From Megasphaera massiliensis (GTDB lineage Bacteria; Bacillota; Negativicutes; Veillonellales; Megasphaeraceae), in NCBI RefSeq assembly GCF_000455225.1, contig NZ_HF954537.1, positions 1,231,629 to 1,269,929 on the forward strand: a stretch of 38,301 nucleotides of DNA, given 5' to 3'. Of the stretch, positions 24,675-32,739 are shown one piece after another. Both the position numbers and the translations under genes were made by a program. The notes beneath the pieces are model-generated. The model did no database searches. It was not told where the DNA came from and was given only the letters and a program-made list of their open reading frames with translations. The first letter of the stretch is position 1. Each line of letters begins with the position of its first letter.

Positions 24675-26349
24675 CAGTGCCTTCGTTTTCTTTACTGGTA
24701 AGGGCAATCGTACCGTGATGCTGTTCGACAATGTGTTTGACGATAGCAAGTCCCAGGCCGGTACCCTTGATTTTCTGAGAGCGACTGGAGTCAGCACGGT
24801 AAAAGCGTTCGAAGACTCGCTTCTGCTTATCTTCCGGAATGCCGATGCCCGTGTCGCGAACGATCAAAACGGCACGGTGACCGTCATGACGGACGGTAAC
24901 GTAAACGTGACCGCCCGGGCGGTTGTACTTCACGGCATTGTCGAGGAGGTTCATAATGAGTTCCCGGCACAGGCCGCGGTCGCCAAGGATCGTCGTATCA
25001 TCCATCGTACAATGGATGGTTACCTTTTTCTCCATGAGGACCGGTTCCATAAATTCGACGATTTCTTGAATAAGTTCGCGAAGGTCTACGTCTTCCATCT
25101 TTATCTGGCGTTTACCATCTTCGATGCGGGCCAGGTGCATGATTTCTTCAATCATCTGCAAGAGGCGCAGGGCTTCTTTGCGAATGAGGGTACCAAAATG
25201 GACGATATCGTCCTTATTAGTGCAGATCCCCGTCGACAGTACTTCGGCAAAGCCGCTGATCGACGTGAGAGGTGTCTTTAATTCATGGGATACATTGGAC
25301 GTAAATTCCCGCCGCAGCTGTTCCCGCCGTTCTTGTTCCGTCACGTCGTCGACGATAAACAGCATCCCATAAAAATCATCATCTTTATAGACCGGCTGAA
25401 TCGTCAAGAGATAACGGCGGTCCGCTCGGATCAATTTTTCTTCGCAGACCCCTTCCAAATGCTGCAAGTGGCTCCACGGCGCATCGGGCATGAGTTCCTT
25501 TAAGTTGCGCTGCAGCAGCGCCTGGGTATGATCGGCGCCTAAAAAGTGAGCAGCCCTCAGATTGAGACCGGCAATGCCGTACGATTTGTCGGTCAGGATG
25601 ACGCCTTCCTGAAGGTTTTCCATGATAAGGCGCATCATGTTCCGCTGCTGCTCCAAACTTCGCAAGTTGTCGGTAATGGTCTGACTTTGGAAGAAGATCT
25701 TATCGACCAAGGGCTGCAGCTCATGATCGACCGACGGCGGTTCCGTCATCTTAACGTTAACATCATTGATTTGGCGAATAAAAAGTGCCGTCTGCCGCAA
25801 AGGACTGAGAAGACTGGCTGTCAGAATACGCGACGCTCTGACACAGGCCAGGGCCGACAGACCTAAGAGAAGCAGAGTCCAAGGAAGGAGGTTCAAGAAG
25901 TGGGCATAAAAAGTATCCCGCTCGAGACTGACCCGTAAAATCGTTCCGTCAGGCAATCGCTTGGCATAGTAGTACAAGGCCTTGGAAACGGTCTGCGAAT
26001 CGCGGACGGCCATGCCTTCCCCATTGGCAATAGCGGCTCTTACCTCAGGACGTTCTAAATGATTTTCCATGACGCCCTTATCATAATCTGATTCAAAGAG
26101 GACGACACCATACGTACTGATCCAGGTAATGCGCAGGCCGTCATTATTATGAAAGCCCATTTTTTGCAGGTACAGCGTCGTATCATTGCCTTCTTCAATC
26201 GTCGTTTCCACGACATTCATCGTCATTTCCAATTCCTGCTGGATTTGGCGTTGCGTAGAGTTCCAAAAAAACCAAGTCGATATGAGCAGCGTGACGGCCA
26301 TGCAGGCCAGCCCCATGACCAGCAGGCTGGCGTAGACCTTACGCTTCAT
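24649..26349 (-). CDS. phoR: Phosphate-response sensor histidine kinase PhoR
   Basis: This is a 566-residue membrane kinase. It has transmembrane segments near residues 8-29 and 155-172 flanking an extracytoplasmic sensor of about 120 residues, then a HAMP-like linker and a PAS domain (about 235-335). The phospho-acceptor H355 is in SNVSHELKTPLTSISGFAEV. The ATPase boxes follow as RELIMNLLDNAVKYN, VRDTGIGIPEDKQKRVFERF and GTGLGLAIVKHIVEQH. It phosphorylates the adjacent response regulator when phosphate is low. The start overlaps the phoP stop by four bases. Confidence 0.93.
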   Translation of the reverse strand: MKRKVYASLLVMGLACMAVTLLISTWFFWNSTQRQIQQELEMTMNVVETTIEEGNDTTLYLQKMGFHNNDGLRITWISTYGVVLFESDYDKGVMENHLERPEVRAAIANGEGMAVRDSQTVSKALYYYAKRLPDGTILRVSLERDTFYAHFLNLLPWTLLLLGLSALACVRASRILTASLLSPLRQTALFIRQINDVNVKMTEPPSVDHELQPLVDKIFFQSQTITDNLRSLEQQRNMMRLIMENLQEGVILTDKSYGIAGLNLRAAHFLGADHTQALLQRNLKELMPDAPWSHLQHLEGVCEEKLIRADRRYLLTIQPVYKDDDFYGMLFIVDDVTEQERREQLRREFTSNVSHELKTPLTSISGFAEVLSTGICTNKDDIVHFGTLIRKEALRLLQMIEEIMHLARIEDGKRQIKMEDVDLRELIQEIVEFMEPVLMEKKVTIHCTMDDTTILGDRGLCRELIMNLLDNAVKYNRPGGHVYVTVRHDGHRAVLIVRDTGIGIPEDKQKRVFERFYRADSSRSQKIKGTGLGLAIVKHIVEQHHGTIALTSKENEGTEITITFQA

Positions 26350-27029
26350 AGGCCGCCTCCGATGACATAGCCTACGCCGCGAACGGTATGGATGATCTTG
26401 CCGCCGTCCCCGAGTTTCTGCCGCAGGCTCTTGATATGCATGTCGATGGTCCGGCTTTCCCCTTCATAGGTAAAGCCCCAAACGGCTTCCATGATCTGTT
26501 CTCGTTTCAAAACGATGTCCGTATTGACCAAAAGGTACCTGAGAAGTTCAAACTCCTTAACGGTCAGATGACAGGGCTTCCCGTCGACGGAAACGGTATG
26601 TTTTTCCTGATCGAGGGTCACCAAGCCATAGGTATAGACGTTGGTTTCCGTACTCTGTCGTGTCGACCGGCGCAGGACGGCGCGGATACGGGAAATGAGC
26701 TCGACGATTCCAAAGGGTTTGCAGACGTAGTCATCGGCACCGCCGTCAAGGCCTTTGACGATATCATATTCGCTGGTCTTGGCCGTCAGCATAATGACCG
26801 GCAGAGACTTATACTGCGGCGATTTATGCAGTTTGTCGAGGATGTCATTGCCGCTTTCACCGGGCATCATGATATCGAGCAGCAACAGGGCCGGCATCCG
26901 ATTTTCAAGAGCCGGCCAAAATTCCCGGCTGTCGGCAAAGGTTTCTACCTCAAAATCCTGGCTGCGCAGGGCATAACCGACGAGTTCACGGATATTTTCA
27001 TCATCTTCCACACAGTAAATCAAAGGCAT
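26346..27029 (-). CDS. phoP: OmpR-family response regulator PhoP/PhoB
   Basis: This is a 227-residue regulator. The receiver domain has D52 as phosphorylation site in LLLDIMMPGESG, with T82 and K104 (in VCKPFG) completing the active site. The C-terminal winged helix ends in LRQKLGDGGKIIHTVRGVGY. It binds Pho boxes to activate phosphate-starvation genes, here probably pstSCAB-phoU and its own operon, whose promoters carry TTTACA-type repeats. Confidence 0.93.
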   Translation of the reverse strand: MPLIYCVEDDENIRELVGYALRSQDFEVETFADSREFWPALENRMPALLLLDIMMPGESGNDILDKLHKSPQYKSLPVIMLTAKTSEYDIVKGLDGGADDYVCKPFGIVELISRIRAVLRRSTRQSTETNVYTYGLVTLDQEKHTVSVDGKPCHLTVKEFELLRYLLVNTDIVLKREQIMEAVWGFTYEGESRTIDMHIKSLRQKLGDGGKIIHTVRGVGYVIGGGL

Positions 27030-27074
27030 AGGAACACATTCCTTTCATAAAAACAATAAGGCTATTTTATACTT

Positions 27075-27120
27075 ATTATAACCTAATCGCGAGAAAATCG
27101 GCTGTAAAATTACCGTAAAA
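27075..27120 (-). promoter_or_regulatory. Promoter and Pho box of phoPR
   Basis: Read leftward, TTTACG and TTTACA are repeated exactly 11 bases apart within 27103-27120. They lie 22 bases before a -10 TATAAT (27075-27080), and no good -35 is present. This is the arrangement of a PhoP-activated, autoregulated promoter. Confidence 0.6.
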
Positions 27121-27131
27121 CTACAAATAAA

Positions 27132-27156
27132 GGGACTGCCTTCATCGGACAGTCCC
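27132..27156 (-). terminator. Terminator of the envelope operon
   Basis: GGGACTG (27132-27138) pairs with CAGTCCC (27150-27156), extended by two inner GC pairs. T-rich sequence follows on the leftward side, just after the LptD-like gene. Confidence 0.8.
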
Positions 27157-27182
27157 CCTCTATAGCTTTTTACTTCCATATC

Positions 27183-28685
27183 TTACAAGTCAAAGTCCTT
27201 AGCCTGTACCTTAACTTGCCACTCTTTTTCAACCTGCTTGTAGGTAATGATGGCGATAAAAGAGTGGAGGTCGCGGACCCACGTATAATTCCGGGTTGCA
27301 ATATCATTGTTATCGAGATTCTGAGCCAAGGAGAAGATGACCGTATCCCGCGGGGTCAGGACATATCCGACGGAAAAACCTTTCTGTCGCGGCTTATCCA
27401 GGGTATCGAAGCGATACGGCGTGTAGCCGCTGACATTATGCTTCTTGTACCAGAAACTGGTCCACAGACGATCGTTGATGCCTTGGTTCAGGATGACCCC
27501 TGAATAAGGATCGCGGCGCTGGGCATCTTTAGTCGAGTACAAGTCCTTACGGTAGCCGGCAAAGAACCTGAGGTTTGCCTTGGTCCACAAGTGAATGGGA
27601 ACATGAGTGATTTCCGTCCGGAACCCCTTGTGAGTGCCGGTCTTGACGCCGTCTTCGGCCCAGCGGCCCCAACTGGCTCTGGAGTCGATGTATATCCCCG
27701 TCGAGCCGAGGTTGATGCGAGGCGCAAAGTACTCGAGTTCCGGCCACTTCGTAGCCCAGATATTATCGTCGTTATCGGTACTTTCTTCTTTGCTGTAGCC
27801 AAAGCGGAAAGTACCGTACTTTGTGTTCTTTTGAATACGCGCTGCCGGTTTGAATCCAATCTTGCTGCCTAAGGCATAGCTGGCATAGAAGCTCAGATCC
27901 CCGGACTCATTGAGGGGTATATTGGCATAGCCTCGGACGCCAAATCCGTCATCGCTGTTATAGGTCGGACGGGGCAGCAAGGTAAAGAGATAAGGCCGCG
28001 TATTCTGTCGATTATCGAGACGGCCTTCGTAGTGTCCATACGTAAACAAGCGGACGTGTTTAAACCATAGTGCCGTATTTTCAGACGTAAACTTTTCGCC
28101 GGGATAAATGCGGATATCGTCACCGGTAATGTAATAGTCCGGCGTCTTGGCGACGGCATGAGGCGTCGTAATGAGGCCGTGCTTCACATAGCCGATGTTG
28201 TCGTACATTTCGGCATCGGTGCCGCGAATATACGTCGTCGGGCCGATAAAGCCTTCGATGTTATCCATATTCATGCTGCTGGTCTTACTGTTATAGGTAA
28301 CATCTTTGCCCGTCAAGGCGTTGGTCTCGTTGACATAGACGACGGGACCTGTCGTATGATAAATGCCGGTATTGGTATTTCCTTCGACATAATTCGCATG
28401 GACTTCTTCCATCCCCTGCTGAATATCGACATTGCCCCGGCTTTTCACATACCCATCGGAATTGCGGACTAAAAGGTTATCGGCCGTCATATGGACCGGC
28501 TGCTGAGGCAAGACGACATCCTGAGCCGTCGCAGCCTTATCTAAATCGACGGGAATAATCGTCTTTTCCGTCACCGGAACGGCCATGGTCTTATCGGTAT
28601 AAAGTTGATCCGTATCGGCTGCCCTGATAGAAAAAGTCAGCGGCAGCAAGGCAGCGACCATTGCCGCTGTCCATGTTTTATTCAT
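27183..28685 (-). CDS. Compact LptD/OstA-like outer-membrane protein
   Basis: This is a 500-residue exported protein. A signal peptide (about residues 1-22, ending SIRAAD) is followed by an OstA/LptA-type beta-jellyroll (about 60-180), recognisable in VHMTADNLLVRNSDGYVKSR and GNVDIQQGMEEVHANYVEG. The rest looks like a beta-barrel with alternating aromatic strands and ends in L, with an aromatic residue two positions before. It is much shorter than proteobacterial LptD (about 780 residues), and I see no cysteines, so the usual disulfide control is absent. The start at 28685 (after CAGGTGA) overlaps the previous gene by eight bases. Earlier in-frame ATGs would spoil the signal peptide. LPS assembly is likely but unproven. 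Confidence 0.8.
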   Translation of the reverse strand: MNKTWTAAMVAALLPLTFSIRAADTDQLYTDKTMAVPVTEKTIIPVDLDKAATAQDVVLPQQPVHMTADNLLVRNSDGYVKSRGNVDIQQGMEEVHANYVEGNTNTGIYHTTGPVVYVNETNALTGKDVTYNSKTSSMNMDNIEGFIGPTTYIRGTDAEMYDNIGYVKHGLITTPHAVAKTPDYYITGDDIRIYPGEKFTSENTALWFKHVRLFTYGHYEGRLDNRQNTRPYLFTLLPRPTYNSDDGFGVRGYANIPLNESGDLSFYASYALGSKIGFKPAARIQKNTKYGTFRFGYSKEESTDNDDNIWATKWPELEYFAPRINLGSTGIYIDSRASWGRWAEDGVKTGTHKGFRTEITHVPIHLWTKANLRFFAGYRKDLYSTKDAQRRDPYSGVILNQGINDRLWTSFWYKKHNVSGYTPYRFDTLDKPRQKGFSVGYVLTPRDTVIFSLAQNLDNNDIATRNYTWVRDLHSFIAIITYKQVEKEWQVKVQAKDFDL

Positions 28686-29841
28686 TCGCGTCACCTGCTG
28701 TATTCGATTGAATCTGGACGACTGTTTCATCATCGTGGCCGGTATTTTCTAAATCGACAGGCGTGACCGTCCCTGCTTTGAGGCCGGCCTGCAAATCACC
28801 TTCACTGCTGTCTCCGTCATGTTCGGCCTCTGCACTGTCATCAACATCGCTGTCACTGACGGGATTAAACGACGGAACGGTTACGCCGCTGGCCGCCATA
28901 TCGGCCGTTTCCATATCGTCCATGACACCGTTTTCCTTAAAACCGACGACTTCTGTATTTTCCTTCGTTTCGGCATACATCGTCGTGCCGGCCGGAATAT
29001 CGACTTCATTGCCGTGGACAAAGAGACCTCCGACTAAGCCGACAGGGCCTAAGATGACGGCACCGGCAGCCGAAGCACCGACGGCACCGGCCGTCCGTTT
29101 GTATTGATCCTTCGTCTTGTCGCCGACCATGAGGGCCACGGGCGAACCGTCCGCTGCGCGAACGTGGTCGTACATGATTTCGATTTTGCCGTCTTTGCCA
29201 AAGCGTCCTGATTTACGGGCTTTAGTAACCGTCCCGTTTACTTCCATGCCGCGGGGAATGGCAATGACATCGCCGACGAGGACGTCATCGGAAACGGTAA
29301 AGCGTACGACATCGCCTTCTTGAATCGTCTTTGAGTTGAGTTCATCAAGATTGGTCATGGTAACTACCATATTGGCCGGGATGATGACTCGCTGAGAAAT
29401 ATATTTCGTATTGCCCAAGAGTGCCCGCCGAAGAGCCATGACTCGTCCTTCCAAGGAACCGGTCATGACCTTGCCGTCGATATCCTGTTCCATCGATTCG
29501 ACGCGGACTAAAATCGGTTCCGCCGTAATCTGACCGGAGTACTGCCACTGCAGGAGATTGACCGCCGTGAGCAGAGATAAATCCGCCCCGGAGTTACCGT
29601 ATACATCTTTATATAACGAATTGGCTTTGTCCTGTAAACTGCCGGAAACAGTTGACTTTCCGTTGAGCAGTTTATCGACCGACGCAATCCGTTCATTCAA
29701 GGAACCCGTCTGAGTCGTCCCATAAATCGTCGTTTCTACTTTATCGGCCTTTTCCAAAACCGTATAATCTGCTGCACCGGCAGCCATGGTACCGCACAGG
29801 GCCAGCACGGCTAACAGGCAAGAAACTTTTTTATTCCACAT
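28678..29841 (-). CDS. Exported protein with GSL repeats and glycine zipper, function unknown
   Basis: I do not recognise a named family for this 387-residue protein. It starts with a clear signal peptide (residues 1-24). Three imperfect repeats follow (about 36-61, 64-83 and 117-144), each with a GSL core followed by a short amphipathic helix (TGSLNERIASVDKLLNGK, SGSLQDKANSLYKDVYGN, TGSLEGRVMALRRALLGN). A beta-rich region (150-245) comes next, then a glycine-zipper-like hydrophobic stretch (251-276), and an acidic Ser/Asp-rich tail. It is translated together with the LptD-like protein, its overlapping downstream neighbour, so a role in the outer membrane or periplasm is inferred. It has its own strong promoter. 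Confidence 0.75.
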   Translation of the reverse strand: MWNKKVSCLLAVLALCGTMAAGAADYTVLEKADKVETTIYGTTQTGSLNERIASVDKLLNGKSTVSGSLQDKANSLYKDVYGNSGADLSLLTAVNLLQWQYSGQITAEPILVRVESMEQDIDGKVMTGSLEGRVMALRRALLGNTKYISQRVIIPANMVVTMTNLDELNSKTIQEGDVVRFTVSDDVLVGDVIAIPRGMEVNGTVTKARKSGRFGKDGKIEIMYDHVRAADGSPVALMVGDKTKDQYKRTAGAVGASAAGAVILGPVGLVGGLFVHGNEVDIPAGTTMYAETKENTEVVGFKENGVMDDMETADMAASGVTVPSFNPVSDSDVDDSAEAEHDGDSSEGDLQAGLKAGTVTPVDLENTGHDDETVVQIQSNTAGDANE

Positions 29842-29914
29842 AGGCGTACCTCCACGTCAAAATTTACATCTATATACGAACGGCATCGTTCTCTGTTTTA
29901 TGGATACTATCCTT

Positions 29915-29943
29915 ATTATATAAGACTGATGTATAAAATGCAA
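29915..29943 (-). promoter_or_regulatory. Promoter of the exported-protein/LptD-like operon
   Basis: Read leftward, TTGCAT (29938-29943) and TATAAT (29915-29920) are separated by 17 bases, about 75 bases before the start at 29841. Confidence 0.7.
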
Positions 29944-29983
29944 TAAAAGGCTTTTTCTCTGTCCCTTAGCTTTCATTATTTAA

Positions 29984-29999
29984 TCAATAACGATTATCA
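29984..29999. promoter_or_regulatory. Weak Fur-like site between the envelope operon and rubrerythrin
   Basis: TCAATAACGATTATCA contains one perfect Fur half-site (ATTATCA) and a degenerate partner, about 11 of 14 consensus positions. It lies between two divergent promoters and could serve either. Confidence 0.35.
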
Positions 30000-30023
30000 A
30001 TTAAAATTATTTACAAATTATCC

Positions 30024-30052
30024 TTGATTTTGCCCGGTCCCTTTGTTATAAT
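30024..30052 (+). promoter_or_regulatory. Promoter of the reverse rubrerythrin gene
   Basis: TTGATT (30024-30029) and TATAAT (30047-30052) are 17 bases apart. Transcription should start near 30059, at the edge of the inverted repeat at 30058-30084. Confidence 0.8.
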
Positions 30053-30057
30053 AATTC

Positions 30058-30084
30058 CGTAACAAATACGTTCTATTTGTTACG
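30058..30084. promoter_or_regulatory. Perfect 11-bp inverted repeat at the rubrerythrin transcription start
   Basis: CGTAACAAATA, five bases, then TATTTGTTACG, without mismatch. It covers about +1 to +27 of the transcript, so it could be a repressor operator or a leader hairpin. It does not match PerR, Fur or Rex consensus sites well. Confidence 0.7.
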
Positions 30085-30129
30085 ATTACATGAATATACA
30101 ACCATAAAGCAATTCAGGAGGAATGAATG

Positions 30130-30678
30130 ATGAAAAAATTTGTATGCAGCATCTGCGGTTTTGTTTATGAAGGTACGGAAGCTCCGGAAAAGTGTCCTCA
30201 GTGCGGTGCTCCGAAATCGAAATTCACAGAACTCGTTGCCGGCGTTAAAGAATATGCAGACGAACATCGCGTAGGTGTCGCTGAAGGCGTTGACGAACGC
30301 ATTATCGAAGGTCTCCATCTCAACTTTACCGGCGAATGCAGCGAAGTCGGCATGTACCTCGCTATGAGCCGCGTTGCGGACCGCCAGGGCTATCCGGAAG
30401 TTGCTGAAGCTTACAAACGCATCGCTTTTGAAGAAGCTGAACACGCTGCTAAATTTGCTGAACTCCTCGGTGAAGTCGTTACCCCGGATACGAAGAAAAA
30501 CCTCGAACTGCGTGCAGCTGCTGAACAGGGTGCCTGCGCTGGTAAAAAAGAATTAGCAACCCTTGCAAAACAGCTCAACCTCGACGCTATCCACGATACG
30601 GTCCACGAAATGGCAAAAGACGAAGCTCGTCACGGCCGTGTCTTCGATGGCCTCTTGGCTCGTTATTTCGCAAAATAA
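30130..30678 (+). CDS. Reverse rubrerythrin (NADH peroxidase component)
   Basis: This is a 182-residue non-haem iron protein that reduces hydrogen peroxide in anaerobes. The rubredoxin-like Fe(Cys)4 domain comes first (C6 and C9, then C22 and C25, in [10 protein letters not shown] and CPQCGAP). The diiron four-helix domain follows, with [35 protein letters not shown] and [12 protein letters not shown]. This domain order is the reverse of classical rubrerythrin and matches the clostridial oxygen-stress proteins. Two adjacent ATGs are possible; the second (30130) is better spaced from AGGAGG at 30116. A strong promoter and regular codon use suggest high expression. Confidence 0.94.
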   Translation: MKKFVCSICGFVYEGTEAPEKCPQCGAPKSKFTELVAGVKEYADEHRVGVAEGVDERIIEGLHLNFTGECSEVGMYLAMSRVADRQGYPEVAEAYKRIAFEEAEHAAKFAELLGEVVTPDTKKNLELRAAAEQGACAGKKELATLAKQLNLDAIHDTVHEMAKDEARHGRVFDGLLARYFAK

Positions 30679-30697
30679 TCCGATTCAACCAGATTCT

Positions 30698-30726
30698 AAA
30701 GAACTGTCGCTGCGCGGCAGTTCTTT
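30698..30726 (+). terminator. Terminator of the rubrerythrin gene
   Basis: Positions 30698-30710 pair with 30714-30726 (one G-U pair) around a three-base loop, followed by a T run. Confidence 0.9.
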
Positions 30727-30777
30727 TTTTATGCCGTTCCCACTTCCGAAAAGGGAAGGTAAACGCCTGGTCATCGA

Positions 30778-30810
30778 AAAAAGCGCTGTCTTTGAGAGAC
30801 AACGCTTTTT
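30778..30810 (-). terminator. Terminator of the TVP38-family gene
   Basis: AAAAAGCG (30778-30785) pairs with CGCTTTTT (30803-30810) and the stem continues inward. T residues follow on the leftward side. It overlaps the stop codon of the gene at 30809. Confidence 0.75.
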
Positions 30811-31516
30811 AGGACCGTTCTTTACTGCAGTAAGGGCGCTTTTTTTTGATGTATCGCTTCCGCCACCAGATAATGCCGTAAATAAAGGCGACGATAGCGA
30901 CCAGGACGATAAGGCGGCCCCAATGTTCCTGAATGCGGAGCAAATCATGACCGAGCCACACTTCGACTAAGACGGCCGGGAACTTCCCCAAAACGTTAGC
31001 AATGAAGTGGTCCCGGTAAGAGATATGGCTGAGGGCGCTGAAAGCCGTAACGACGACATTCGGTGCATACGGAATGGCCCGCCCCATCATGACCGTCTTA
31101 ATACAGCTGTACGAATCGAGTTTCTCGAGCATCTTACTCCGCGAAATAACTTTCTGTGCCTGTTTGCGGAGCAGGGTCCTCGTCAGGCGGAAACTGATTT
31201 CAATCCCGATGACTTCGCCGACCCAGGAGATGAGGATCCCCGGAATGAGGCCGAAGATGATGCCGTTTACCGTCAGGAAGGGAATCGACGGCAGACCGAT
31301 GGCATTGACAAAGGCAATCAGGAAAATACTAAGCCCGACGGCATAAAATCCGAAGGAATCAATATAGTCCGCCAAGCCATCCAAATCACCACTGACCGTC
31401 AAACGGTACATGGTCGAGTAGAAATCAGGCGCCATGAGTTGAATCGACAGCAACATTAAAATGACTAATAAGCCCCCACCGATATGAAGGAGCCAGCCTA
31501 AATATTTATCATTCAT
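30809..31516 (-). CDS. TVP38/TMEM64-family membrane protein
   Basis: This is a 235-residue protein with about five hydrophobic segments and the family (SNARE-associated Golgi/VTT) pattern. That pattern includes GLPSIPFLTVNGIIFGLIPG, then GEVIGIEISFRLTRTLLR, and GRAIPYAPNVVVTAFSALSH in the second half. Relatives may move lipids or other envelope precursors between leaflets; the substrate here is unknown. The ATG at 31516 has GAGGAT upstream. A -10-like TATAAT (31561-31566, leftward) overlaps the end of the upstream trpD-like gene. The C-terminus is very basic (KRYIKKKRPYCSKERS). Confidence 0.85.
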   Translation of the reverse strand: MNDKYLGWLLHIGGGLLVILMLLSIQLMAPDFYSTMYRLTVSGDLDGLADYIDSFGFYAVGLSIFLIAFVNAIGLPSIPFLTVNGIIFGLIPGILISWVGEVIGIEISFRLTRTLLRKQAQKVISRSKMLEKLDSYSCIKTVMMGRAIPYAPNVVVTAFSALSHISYRDHFIANVLGKFPAVLVEVWLGHDLLRIQEHWGRLIVLVAIVAFIYGIIWWRKRYIKKKRPYCSKERS

Positions 31517-31561
31517 AGAAATGCGATCCTCACGTAATAATCAAATTTTCATTACCCTTCA

Positions 31562-32644
31562 TTATACCATATCTTCAGGGTCTCTGTCTGCTATGATTTC
31601 CATTTTTTCAGCCTCGCCCAGGCGATGGCTCATGACGATGAAGTCGTCCAATTTCTGACGGGCCGAACCGCTGTCGATGAGTCGGGCCGCTTTACGGACA
31701 CCGGAGGCAAAATCCTGCGCTTGCCCGCCAATATAAAGGCCGGCACCGGCATTGAGGAGAACGGCCGTCCGGGCACCGCTCTTTTCCCCATCAAAAATAC
31801 GCCTGGTAATGAGGGCATTCGTTTTCGGAACCCCACCTTCCAAATCCTGGCGCGAGGCCACGGGCAAGGTAAAGTCTTCGGGCCGCACTTCATAAGTGGA
31901 GAAAGAGCCCGGTGTAAATTCACAAATCGTCGTCGGTGCCGCAGCCGAGATTTCATCACTGCCGTCCTTACCGTAGACGACCATGCCGTGACGGACGCCG
32001 AGAGCCGCTAAGACGTGCGCCATGGGCTCGACTAAATGGGCTTCGCTGACGCCGAGGATTTCATAAGCGGCATGAGCCGGATTGGTCAAAGGACGAAGGA
32101 CGTCAAAGACCGTTCCGATTCCCATTTGTTCCCGAACGACATCGATGCGCTTCATCATATAGTAATAGTACCGCGTATAAAAGTAGCAAAGGCCCAGATC
32201 TTTCAGCATAGAAAGGCAGCTTTCGGGACTGAGGAAGATATTAGCACCCAAAGCTTCGAGGAGATCCGCCGACCCGCTGCGCGACGTCTTCGCCCGATTG
32301 CCGTGTTTTGCGACGCGAACACCGCCGGCAGCAATGACAAAAGCGGCCGTCGTTGAAATATTGAAGGTCTTCATACGGCCGCCGCCAGTGCCGACGATGT
32401 CGAATACATCGTCGCTGCAAGGTACATTCATGCTGTATTCCCGCATCGTCCTGGCGAGGGCGATCACTTCCCGCTGAGAGGCTCCCTTCGTCGTCAAGGC
32501 AGCCAGGAATGCCGCCAACTGAATATCTGACATGGCGCCTTCCATGATTTGTTCCATCACAAAAGAAGTTTCTCTATCGCTAAGATCCTGTCCCTTAGTG
32601 ATAGCAGCTAATAAACTCGTCAGCATGGTCCTCACCTCCGGCAA
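31562..32644 (-). CDS. Anthranilate phosphoribosyltransferase-like protein with altered active site
   Basis: The protein has 360 residues and the TrpD fold. It contains the PRPP-binding motif VGTGGGRMKTFNIST (85-99), AKHGNRAKTSRSGSADLLEA (112-131), PLTNPAHAAYEILGV, and the metal pair D230-E231 in KDGSDEIS. Two features differ from classical TrpD. The GTGGD aspartate is replaced by Gly. The anthranilate-binding stretch normally read as AP-YHPAM is YTRYYYYMM (156-164), lacking the His and Pro. There are no other trp genes nearby. It may be a divergent TrpD or a paralogue using another aromatic or heterocyclic acceptor. The ATG at 32644 was taken; a later Met at residue 7 is possible. Confidence 0.75.
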   Translation of the reverse strand: MPEVRTMLTSLLAAITKGQDLSDRETSFVMEQIMEGAMSDIQLAAFLAALTTKGASQREVIALARTMREYSMNVPCSDDVFDIVGTGGGRMKTFNISTTAAFVIAAGGVRVAKHGNRAKTSRSGSADLLEALGANIFLSPESCLSMLKDLGLCYFYTRYYYYMMKRIDVVREQMGIGTVFDVLRPLTNPAHAAYEILGVSEAHLVEPMAHVLAALGVRHGMVVYGKDGSDEISAAAPTTICEFTPGSFSTYEVRPEDFTLPVASRQDLEGGVPKTNALITRRIFDGEKSGARTAVLLNAGAGLYIGGQAQDFASGVRKAARLIDSGSARQKLDDFIVMSHRLGEAEKMEIIADRDPEDMV

Positions 32645-32739
32645 AAAAACGGGATTGTTCTATTTGCATTTATTATACCATATTATTTTGTTTTTTTGTT
32701 TTTTATTGGCAAGAAATACCGCAAAACAGCCATAAATGA

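Noticed and set aside
26388-27050. Rightward open frame of 220 codons inside phoP
   Set aside because: Antisense shadow of the response regulator.
30073-30444. Leftward 123-codon frame over the rubrerythrin start
   Set aside because: Antisense to reverse rubrerythrin and crosses its promoter palindrome; no ribosome site.
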